Below are positions 1 through 5,955 of a stretch of 11,355 nucleotides of DNA, one piece after another. The translations under genes and the position numbers were made by a program. This DNA is from Lysobacter sp. (GTDB lineage: Bacteria > Pseudomonadota > Gammaproteobacteria > Xanthomonadales > Xanthomonadaceae). The notes below the pieces were generated by a model. That model searched no databases. It was not told where the DNA came from and was given only the letters and a program-made list of their open reading frames with translations. The stretch covers positions 1 through 11,355 of the forward strand of contig JASLDW010000078.1 of NCBI GenBank assembly GCA_030151365.1, given 5' to 3'. The first letter of the stretch is position 1. Each line of letters begins with the position of its first letter.

Positions 1-192
1 TTCCTGCTGCTGTACGGCGTGTTCCGCTTCGTCATCGAATTTGTGCGCATTCCAGACGAGCAGTTGAACTATCTCGCTTTCGGTTGGCTGACGATGGGGC
101 AGCTGCTGAGCGTCCCGTTGATCCTCGCCGGCCTGTTCCTGCTGTGGAAGTCGCACACCTCGCCGGTGTTGCGGACGAACGAGGCGACATGA
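1..192 (+). CDS. lgt: Prolipoprotein diacylglyceryl transferase, C-terminal part (5' end outside window)
   Basis: The reading frame is open from base 1 and ends at TGA 190-192, giving the last 63 residues. Lgt is an inner-membrane enzyme that moves diacylglycerol from phosphatidylglycerol to the lipobox cysteine of prolipoproteins, the first step of lipoprotein maturation. The visible part carries the Lgt signature YGVFRFVIEFVR (residues 5-16 of the fragment). R9 of the fragment corresponds to the essential arginine near residue 239 of E. coli Lgt. A hydrophobic final membrane helix follows (about 35-53, MGQLLSVPLILAGLFLLW), then a short polar tail. thyA begins 22 bases after the stop, so the two genes are probably co-transcribed, an arrangement common in proteobacteria. 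Only the 3' third is present; nothing suggests it is broken. Confidence 0.93.
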   Translation, partial: FLLLYGVFRFVIEFVRIPDEQLNYLAFGWLTMGQLLSVPLILAGLFLLWKSHTSPVLRTNEAT

Positions 193-203
193 AGCATCTT
201 GCC

Positions 204-208
204 GGAGG
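204..208 (+). promoter_or_regulatory. Ribosome binding site of thyA
   Basis: GGAGG lies 6 bases before ATG 215. It supports that start over the out-of-frame ATG at 210-212 and agrees with the E. coli-length protein. Confidence 0.8.
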
Positions 209-214
209 CATGTC

Positions 215-1009
215 ATGAGGCAGTACCTCGACCTGCTGCGTCACGTCCGCGAACACGGCGCCGACAAGGGCGACCGCACCGGCACCGGCACCCGCAGCGT
301 GTTCGGCTGGCAGATGCGCTTCGATCTCGCCGAGGGGTTTCCGCTGGTCACCACCAAGAAGGTGCACACCAGGTCGGTGATCCATGAGCTGCTGTGGTTC
401 CTGCAGGGCGACACCAACATCCGCTACCTCAAGGACAACGGCGTCAGCATCTGGGACGAATGGGCGGATCCCGATGGCGAGCTCGGGCCGGTGTACGGCA
501 AGCAGTGGCGCAGCTGGGCAACCGCCGATGGCGGCACTGTCGACCAGATCGCGTGGCTGGTCGACGAGATCAAGCGCAATCCGGATTCGCGCAGGCTGAT
601 CATCAATGCCTGGAACGTCGGCGACCTGCCGAAGATGGCGCTGATGCCCTGCCACACGCTGTTCCAGTTCTACGTGGCGAACGGCAGGCTGAGCTGCCAG
701 CTCTACCAGCGCAGCGGCGACATTTTCCTCGGCGTGCCCTTCAACATCGCCAGTTACGCGCTGTTGACGCACATGATCGCGCAGGCTTGCGACCTGAAGG
801 TCGGCGATTTCGTCCACACCCTCGGCGACGCCCACCTTTATTCCAACCATTTCGACCAGGCCGATGAACAGTTGTCGCGCACGCCAAGGCCGCTGCCGAC
901 GCTGGAATTGAATCCGGAAATCCGCGACATCTTCGGCTTCCGCTACGAGGACATCGCCATCCGCGGTTATGACCCGTTGCCGGCGATCAAGGCCCCGGTC
1001 GCCGTCTGA
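215..1009 (+). CDS. thyA: Thymidylate synthase
   Basis: This cytoplasmic enzyme converts dUMP and 5,10-methylene-tetrahydrofolate to dTMP and dihydrofolate. The product is 264 residues, the same length as E. coli ThyA, and the key residues fall at the same numbers: R21 (phosphate loop), R126 and R127 (reaching the partner subunit's phosphate), C146 (nucleophile, in LMPCHTLFQFYV), R166, D169 (QRSGD), N177, H207 and Y209 (GDAHLYSNH). It is therefore expected to be an active homodimer. The start is fixed by a good Shine-Dalgarno and by length. Its TGA overlaps the folA start by one base (TGATG, 1007-1011), so the two folate-cycle genes are probably translationally coupled: ThyA produces dihydrofolate, which FolA recycles. 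No promoter was seen in the 22-base gap after lgt. Confidence 0.98.
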   Translation: MRQYLDLLRHVREHGADKGDRTGTGTRSVFGWQMRFDLAEGFPLVTTKKVHTRSVIHELLWFLQGDTNIRYLKDNGVSIWDEWADPDGELGPVYGKQWRSWATADGGTVDQIAWLVDEIKRNPDSRRLIINAWNVGDLPKMALMPCHTLFQFYVANGRLSCQLYQRSGDIFLGVPFNIASYALLTHMIAQACDLKVGDFVHTLGDAHLYSNHFDQADEQLSRTPRPLPTLELNPEIRDIFGFRYEDIAIRGYDPLPAIKAPVAV

Positions 1010-1509
1010 TGATCGTTTCCCTGGTCGTCGCGCTCGATCGCAACCACGCCATCGGCAAGGACAATGCCTTGCCGTGGCGATTGCCGGACGATCTCAAGCG
1101 CTTCAAGGCACTGACGCTGGGCAAGCCGGTGCTGATGGGGCGCAAGACCGCGGAGTCGCTCGGGCGCGCGTTGCCGGGACGGCGCAACCTGGTGCTGACG
1201 CGTTCCGGCAATGTCCCATTCGCGGGAATGGAAGCGCATGCGACGCTGGAGTCGGCGTTGGAATCGGCCGGAGATGCCGAAGAAGTCTGCGTGATCGGCG
1301 GTGGCGAGATTTTCACCATGGCCTTGCCGATCGCCACGCGCATGCACCTGACCCGGGTCGATGCCGCGATCGACGGCGCCGATGCGTTTTTCCCGCGCTT
1401 CGATCCGGAGCAGTGGCGCGAGACATCGCGCGAGGCGCATCACGCAGATGATCGCAACGAATACGCGTTCGAGTTCGTCGACTATTCGCGACGCGAAGCG
1501 ACTGCCTAG
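1009..1509 (+). CDS. folA: Dihydrofolate reductase
   Basis: This enzyme reduces 7,8-dihydrofolate to tetrahydrofolate with NADPH; it is the trimethoprim target. The protein is 166 residues, a normal chromosomal DHFR size. Visible hallmarks are the N-terminal strand and Met20-type loop (IGKDNALPW, 15-23), the catalytic acid in LPDDLKRFK (D28, equivalent to E. coli D27), GRKTAESLGRALPGRRN with R58 (equivalent to the folate-glutamate-binding R57), and the NADPH-binding IGGGEIF (about 95-101). The start codon shares one base with the thyA stop. The TAG stop (1507-1509) interlocks with the apaH stop on the other strand through the shared CTAG. The folA-apaH convergence is conserved with E. coli, but here folA belongs to the lgt-thyA operon instead of standing alone. 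Confidence 0.97.
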   Translation: MIVSLVVALDRNHAIGKDNALPWRLPDDLKRFKALTLGKPVLMGRKTAESLGRALPGRRNLVLTRSGNVPFAGMEAHATLESALESAGDAEEVCVIGGGEIFTMALPIATRMHLTRVDAAIDGADAFFPRFDPEQWRETSREAHHADDRNEYAFEFVDYSRREATA

Positions 1510-2357
1510 TCGTCGGCCTGCGCGGCTTCAGCGGCGGGCACCACGCGGCCCTTGACCTGGCGGATCCGCAATTCCTCGGAATCGAGCTGCAACGCGGTGA
1601 GCTTGCCGCCCCAGACCGCGCCGGTATCGATGGCGTGGACGCCAAGTCCGATCATCAGGCCCAGCGTGCTCCAGTGTCCGCACACGATCGACAGTTCGCG
1701 CGGCACCCGTTCCGGTGATTCGTACCACGGATACATGCCGGCGGATTGCGTGCCCGGCGTGCCTTTCTCTTCGAAGGCGATGCGTCCGCGCGGCGAGCAG
1801 TAACGCATGCGGGTGAACACGTTGATGATGGCGCGATGGCGTTCCGGGCCGGTCAGGCGCGGATTCCACATCGGCCGGTTGCCATACATGGTCTTGAGCA
1901 GCTTGCGGAAACCGTTGCCCTGCAGGCGCGCTTCCACTTCCCGCGCCAGCGATTCCGCCTCGTCGATGCTCCAGCGCGGCAGCAGGCCGGCGTGCACCAT
2001 CGCCCAGCCGAGCTCGCGGTCGACATGGAACAACTTCTGCTGGCGCAACCAGTCGAGCAGGACGCGGGCATCGTCGGCGAAGACCACGCGTTGCAGGTCG
2101 GCGTTGACGCGGCGTTGCTCCTCGGGGCGGCGTTCGCCGATCGCGATCAGCGACAGGTCATGGTTGCCGAGCACGATGCTGGCGTTGGCGCGAAGCGAGT
2201 GCACCAGGCGCAGCGTCTCCAGCGACTCGCCGCCACGGTTCACCAGGTCGCCGCAGAACCACAGCTTGTCGCGCGCCGGATCGAACCGGATGCGTTCCAG
2301 CAGTCGTTGCGTCGCGTCGTAACAGCCTTGCAGGTCGCCAATCGCCCACACCGCCAT
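1506..2357 (-). CDS. apaH: Symmetrical bis(5'-nucleosyl)-tetraphosphatase
   Basis: ApaH hydrolyses the alarmone-like dinucleotide Ap4A to two ADP (and removes Np4 caps from RNA in E. coli). It has a metallophosphoesterase (PPP-type) fold. The product is 283 residues, close to the 280 of E. coli. Metal-site motifs in order: GDLQGC (7-12), GDLVNRG (36-42), GNHD (64-67), HAG (122-124), GHW (227-229) and DTGAVWGG (244-251). Motif 1 has Gln at position 10 where the classic motif GDxHG has His. I recall the same GDLQGC in Pseudomonas and Xanthomonas ApaH, so it is probably a lineage variant rather than inactivation. The ATG at 2357 is preceded by a strong Shine-Dalgarno. This is the last gene of the lptD-apaH cluster and converges on folA with a 4-base overlap. 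Confidence 0.96.
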   Translation of the reverse strand: MAVWAIGDLQGCYDATQRLLERIRFDPARDKLWFCGDLVNRGGESLETLRLVHSLRANASIVLGNHDLSLIAIGERRPEEQRRVNADLQRVVFADDARVLLDWLRQQKLFHVDRELGWAMVHAGLLPRWSIDEAESLAREVEARLQGNGFRKLLKTMYGNRPMWNPRLTGPERHRAIINVFTRMRYCSPRGRIAFEEKGTPGTQSAGMYPWYESPERVPRELSIVCGHWSTLGLMIGLGVHAIDTGAVWGGKLTALQLDSEELRIRQVKGRVVPAAEAAQADD

Positions 2358-2363
2358 CGCTGG

Positions 2364-2370
2364 CCTCCTT
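2364..2370 (-). promoter_or_regulatory. Ribosome binding site of apaH
   Basis: AAGGAGG on the minus strand lies 6 bases before the apaH ATG, in the 18-base gap after apaG. It is the strongest Shine-Dalgarno in the cluster and suggests apaH is translated independently of apaG. Confidence 0.8.
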
Positions 2371-2375
2371 GGGCG

Positions 2376-2759
2376 TCAGTGCAAAGTACGTGGAATGGTC
2401 AGGGTGAACGCCGGGATCTTCGCGGCGAATTCGGTGCCGTCGTCGGCGACGAGGTCGTAGCTCCCCTGCATGGTGCCGACGGTCGTGCCCAGCACCACGC
2501 CGGACACGTACTGGAAGCCGTCGCCCGGGCGCAGCCACGGTTGCTCGCCGACCACGCCATCGCCATGCACTTCCTCGACATGGCCTTCGCCGTCGGTGAT
2601 CAGCCAGTGGCGACGCACTAGGCGGGCCGGCACCTTGCCGCTGTTGCGGATGGTGATGGTGTACGAGAAGACGAAGCGGTCTTCATCGGGCGACGATTCG
2701 TCGTCCAGGTAGCTGGTGTCGACGTCCACGTCGAAGGCATAGTCGTCCATCGCGTTCAT
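2376..2759 (-). CDS. apaG: ApaG-domain protein (Co2+/Mg2+ efflux protein ApaG)
   Basis: The protein has 127 residues and consists of a single ApaG domain, an all-beta fibronectin-III-like fold. Recognisable family blocks are SSPDEDRFVFSYTITIRN (about 22-39), ARLVRRHWLITDG, EEVHGDGVVGEQPWLRPG and VLGTTVGTMQGSYDLVADDG. The C-terminus PRTLH matches the usual proline-rich ending. The biochemical function is poorly defined; a Salmonella homologue (CorD) was linked to Co2+ resistance and Mg2+ flux. The start is not settled by a Shine-Dalgarno: ATG 2759 and the in-frame ATG three codons later (2750) are both weakly preceded. The longer one was kept because it gives the family length. It sits 45 bases after ksgA and 18 before apaH, in the conserved ksgA-apaG-apaH order. 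Confidence 0.94.
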   Translation of the reverse strand: MNAMDDYAFDVDVDTSYLDDESSPDEDRFVFSYTITIRNSGKVPARLVRRHWLITDGEGHVEEVHGDGVVGEQPWLRPGDGFQYVSGVVLGTTVGTMQGSYDLVADDGTEFAAKIPAFTLTIPRTLH

Positions 2760-2804
2760 GGCGACAGTGTACGGTGGATGGGTGAACAGCGTGCCAGCGG
2801 CGAA

Positions 2805-3602
2805 TCAGGCGTCTTGCGCAAGATTGGCCAGGCGCACGAAGCCGGCGACATCGACCTGTTCCGCGCGCGCATCCGGGCGCAGGCCGGCGGCCTCGATCCG
2901 GGCCGGATCGGCGACGCCGTTCAAGGCATTGCGCAGCGTCTTGCGGCGCTGTCCGAAGGCGGCGCGGACCACGTCGGCGAAGTGGCGGGGATCGCGGATG
3001 GCGATCGTCGCGGGATCGCGCGGCACCAGTCGCACCACCGCGGAATCGACCTTGGGCGCGGGCCGGAACGAACCGGGCAGCACCACGAACAATGGCGTCA
3101 CCGTGCAGTAGGCCTGCAGTATCACCGACAGCCGCCCGTAGACCTTGCTGCCGGGGCCGGCGGCCATGCGGTCGACGACCTCTTTCTGCAGCATGAAGTG
3201 CATGTCGGTGATCGCCGCGGCGTGGTCCAGCGCGTGGAACAGGATCGGCGACGACAGGTTGTAGGGCAGGTTGCCGACCAGGCGGATTTTTCCTTCGCCG
3301 GCCAGCTTGGTGAAATCGACCTGCAGCACGTCGCGATGGATCACTTCCAGCTTGCCGTGCGGGCGCGCGGCTTCGGTCAGCGGGAAGATCAGGTCGCGGT
3401 CGAATTCGATGACGGTCAGCTCGCCGTGGCGATCGAGCAGCGGGAACGTGATCGCGCCCTGCCCGGGCCCGATCTCGACGATGCTGTCGCCCGGTTTGGG
3501 ATCGATCGCCTGCACGATTTTCTCGATCACGCCGCGTTCGTGCAGGAAGTTCTGGCCGAGATGCTTCTTGGCGCCGGGGCGGAAGCTGGCGGATTCGTTC
3601 AT
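2805..3602 (-). CDS. ksgA: 16S rRNA (adenine1518-N6/adenine1519-N6) dimethyltransferase
   Basis: KsgA (RsmA) dimethylates A1518 and A1519 in helix 45 of 16S rRNA with S-adenosylmethionine during late small-subunit assembly; its loss gives kasugamycin resistance. The protein is 265 residues from the chosen start. Motifs: KKHLGQNFL (12-20), SAM-binding motif I EIGPGQGAIT (43-52), acidic loop IEFDRD (65-70), catalytic motif IV NLPYNLSSP (111-119), QKEVVDRM (139-146), FRPAPKVDSAV (179-189) and QRRKTLRN (218-225). ATG 3602 was chosen because it overlaps the pdxA stop (ATGA, 3599-3602), has GGAGG 8 bases upstream and matches the family N-terminus. An in-frame upstream ATG at 3638 would add 12 residues and has no Shine-Dalgarno. 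Confidence 0.97.
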   Translation of the reverse strand: MNESASFRPGAKKHLGQNFLHERGVIEKIVQAIDPKPGDSIVEIGPGQGAITFPLLDRHGELTVIEFDRDLIFPLTEAARPHGKLEVIHRDVLQVDFTKLAGEGKIRLVGNLPYNLSSPILFHALDHAAAITDMHFMLQKEVVDRMAAGPGSKVYGRLSVILQAYCTVTPLFVVLPGSFRPAPKVDSAVVRLVPRDPATIAIRDPRHFADVVRAAFGQRRKTLRNALNGVADPARIEAAGLRPDARAEQVDVAGFVRLANLAQDA

Positions 3603-4579
3603 GGCGTCTGCCTCCGGTGTCCGGCGAATCGTGCGCATTGCACCACTGCCGCGAACAGGCTGTCGGGCGATGCACGGCCGCTGCCGGCGATGTCGAGCGC
3701 GGTGCCGTGGTCGACCGCGACGCGCGGATAGGGCAGGCCGAGGGTGATGTTGACGGCGTGTTCGATCCCGGTCGATTTCAGCACCGGCAGGCCCTGGTCG
3801 TGGTACATCGCGACCACCGCGTCGAACTGCGGGAGCTTGTCCGGCAGGAAGGCGGTATCGGCGGGCAGCGGGCCTTCGAGATTCACCCCTCGCCCGCGCA
3901 GCTGCTCCAGCACCGGGATGATGACGTCGAGTTCCTCGCGACCGAGATGTCCGTCCTCGCCGGCGTGCGGATTGAGCCCGAGCACGGCGATCCGCGGCGA
4001 TGCGATGCCGAAGTCGCGCTGCAATGCCGCGTGGGTGATCGTGAGAATGCGTTCCACGCGTTCCGCGGTGATGGCGTCGGGGACATCGCGCAAGGGCAGG
4101 TGCGTCGTCACCAGCGCGACGCGCAGGCCGGGGCGTGCCAGCATCATCACCACATCGCGGTCCGCCTGGCTGGCGAGCCGTTCGGTGGTGCCGGTGTAGG
4201 CGATGCCGCCGTCGTTGATCGTGGCCTTGTGGAAGGGGCCGGTCACGAGGCCGTGCATGCGGCCTTGCAGGCAGTCGCCTGCGGCGGCGTCGAGGGCGGC
4301 GATCGTCGCCGGCGCGTTGGCGGGGTCGGGATGACCGACGCGGGTCGGTGCGGGAAATCGATGCTCGATGATGCGCAGCTGCCCGCCGCGAGTGATGTCA
4401 GCGTCGACAGGCAGCAATTCGAGCGGCAGCTGCAACGCCGCTGCCGCATGCATCAACACATCGGGATCCGCGTAGGCGGTGCACAGTGCGGAGAGATCAC
4501 TGCGCTGCGCCAAGTGGACGCACAGCTCCGGGCCGATGCCCGCCGGCTCCCCGGGGACGAGGGCCAAGCGGGTCGTCAC
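3599..4579 (-). CDS. pdxA: 4-hydroxythreonine-4-phosphate dehydrogenase
   Basis: PdxA oxidises 4-phosphohydroxy-L-threonine with NAD+ in the DXP-dependent pathway to pyridoxal 5'-phosphate; the product feeds PdxJ. The protein is 326 residues (E. coli 329). Family marks are PGEPAGIGPEL (9-19), TGPFHKATINDGG (113-125), the three metal-binding histidines H160 (TTHLPLRD), H205 (LNPHAGE) and H260 (MYHDQG), NITLGLPYPRVAVDHGTA (277-294) and a short C-terminal tail. The substrate loop reads YTGTTE (128-133), with Thr131 where E. coli has His136 (TGHTE). I recall the same in Xanthomonas, so it looks lineage-specific. The start is GTG at 4579, five bases after the surA stop, with GAGGGG about 9 bases upstream inside surA. 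The stop overlaps the ksgA start. Confidence 0.95.
   Translation of the reverse strand: MTTRLALVPGEPAGIGPELCVHLAQRSDLSALCTAYADPDVLMHAAAALQLPLELLPVDADITRGGQLRIIEHRFPAPTRVGHPDPANAPATIAALDAAAGDCLQGRMHGLVTGPFHKATINDGGIAYTGTTERLASQADRDVVMMLARPGLRVALVTTHLPLRDVPDAITAERVERILTITHAALQRDFGIASPRIAVLGLNPHAGEDGHLGREELDVIIPVLEQLRGRGVNLEGPLPADTAFLPDKLPQFDAVVAMYHDQGLPVLKSTGIEHAVNITLGLPYPRVAVDHGTALDIAGSGRASPDSLFAAVVQCARFAGHRRQTP
3611..3615 (-). promoter_or_regulatory. Ribosome binding site of ksgA
   Basis: GGAGG on the minus strand lies 8 bases before ATG 3602, inside the end of pdxA. It favours this start over the ATG 36 bases further upstream. Confidence 0.75.
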
Positions 4580-4584
4580 GGCAA

Positions 4585-5955
4585 TCAGCCCCTCTTTTTC
4601 TTCGGTGCGGCAGGTGCGACCGGCGTCGCCTCCTGCGCCGGCTGCTGCGGCGTGGCATCGGCGCCGACGCGGATGTCGACGTAGGCCTCGCCGCGCATCT
4701 CGCGCAGGAAGCGGTCATAGGCGTCTTCCAGCTTGCGGCGGCCGATCGTTTCGCGCATGGCGCCGCGCTGGTCTTCGCTGGCGGCCACGCCCTGGCGGCT
4801 GGCGACGCGCTGTGCGATCACCCAGCCATCCTTGGTCTGGATCGGCTGACTGATCTCGCCGTCGCGGAGTGCGGCCACGGCGGCACCGATGTCGGCGCCG
4901 AGGCCGTCCTGGCTGCGCCAGCCCGTGTCGCCTCCGTTTGCGCGACCCACCGGGTCGTCCGAATCGGATTCGGCGGTCTTGGCGAAATTGGCGCCACCCG
5001 CCAGGCGCGCGCGCAGGGTCGCGGCACGGGCCTTGCCCTTGGCATCGTTGGCGGGATCGTTCGATTTCACCAGGATCTGGCGGGTGCGGTATTGGGTCAC
5101 GGTGCCGAGTCCGGCGCCGCTGTCGCGGACTTCCACCAGCTTCAGCAGCTGGAAGCCGGTCGCGCCGCGGATCGGTCCGACGACGTCGCCGGGTTTCATG
5201 TTGCCGACGACCTGCGAGAACGCCGGCGGGATTTCCTGCACCGAACGCCAGCCGAGGTCGCCGCCGTCCAGCGCGTTGGACGCATCGGAATAGCGGATGG
5301 CCGCGGCGGTGAAATCCATTTCCTTGCGGTCGATCAGGCCCTTGATGCCGTCGATCTTCTTCTGGCCGGTCGCGATCTGTTCCGGCGTCGCGCCGGCGGG
5401 CAATGCCACGACGAGGTTGGCGAGGTGCAGCTGCGTGCCGGCCTGCGATTGCGTCGACAACGCGGCATTCACTTCCGATTCGCTGACGTGGACCGCGCTC
5501 TGCGCGTAGGCCTGCTTCAGGCGCTGCGTCACCAGCTCGTCGCGCACGGCGTTGCGGAAGCTGTCGAACGACTGGCCCTGCTGCGCGAGTTGCTGGCGCA
5601 GCTGGTCGACGCTGACCTTGTTGTTCTGCGCGATCGACTCGATCGCCTGGCCGAGCTCCTGGTCGTCGACGGTGATGCCGCTCTGCTGGGCGCGTGCGAC
5701 CTGCAGGCGTTGCAGGATCAGGCGCTCCAGGATCTGTTTCTCGAGGATGTCCTGCGGGGGCAGCTCATTGCTGCGGCCGGCGTATTGCTGCTGCACGTTC
5801 GCGATCGCGCGCGCAAGTTCGCTTTTCAGGATCACGTCTTCGTTGACCACGGCGGCAATGCCGTCGATGGGCGTGGACGAGGCGGCCTGCTGGGCGAACG
5901 ACGGCGCGACCAGCGCCAGTTGAAGGGCGAGGACGGCAGGGAACAGAATCTTCAT
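4585..5955 (-). CDS. surA: Periplasmic chaperone / peptidyl-prolyl isomerase SurA
   Basis: SurA escorts unfolded outer-membrane proteins (including LptD, encoded just upstream) through the periplasm to the BAM complex. The protein is 456 residues. It has a Sec signal peptide (1-21, cut after PSFA), an N-terminal chaperone domain (about 27-170, starting DGIAAVVNEDVILKSEL), parvulin domain 1 (about 173-275, with ALDGGDLGWRS), parvulin domain 2 (about 288-387, with GGDTGWRSQ), a C-terminal helix (about 395-430, AMRETIGRRKLEDAYDRFL) and a Pro/Ala tail ending KKKRG. Neither parvulin domain keeps the two usual histidines: domain 1 has HLANLV and GFQLL, domain 2 has TRQILV and GWVIA. Chaperone activity probably remains, but prolyl-isomerase activity is doubtful. 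ATG 5955 overlaps the lptD stop (ATGA) and no clear Shine-Dalgarno precedes it, so translational coupling is likely. Confidence 0.95.
   Translation of the reverse strand: MKILFPAVLALQLALVAPSFAQQAASSTPIDGIAAVVNEDVILKSELARAIANVQQQYAGRSNELPPQDILEKQILERLILQRLQVARAQQSGITVDDQELGQAIESIAQNNKVSVDQLRQQLAQQGQSFDSFRNAVRDELVTQRLKQAYAQSAVHVSESEVNAALSTQSQAGTQLHLANLVVALPAGATPEQIATGQKKIDGIKGLIDRKEMDFTAAAIRYSDASNALDGGDLGWRSVQEIPPAFSQVVGNMKPGDVVGPIRGATGFQLLKLVEVRDSGAGLGTVTQYRTRQILVKSNDPANDAKGKARAATLRARLAGGANFAKTAESDSDDPVGRANGGDTGWRSQDGLGADIGAAVAALRDGEISQPIQTKDGWVIAQRVASRQGVAASEDQRGAMRETIGRRKLEDAYDRFLREMRGEAYVDIRVGADATPQQPAQEATPVAPAAPKKKRG

Noticed and set aside
3603..3638. Longer ksgA start at ATG 3638
   Set aside because: No Shine-Dalgarno there, whereas ATG 3602 has GGAGG and forms an ATGA overlap with pdxA.
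4334..4349. Inverted repeat ACCGAC-GCGG-GTCGGT
   Set aside because: Six-base stem within the pdxA coding sequence, no T-run, and such short GC-rich repeats are common by chance in high-GC DNA.
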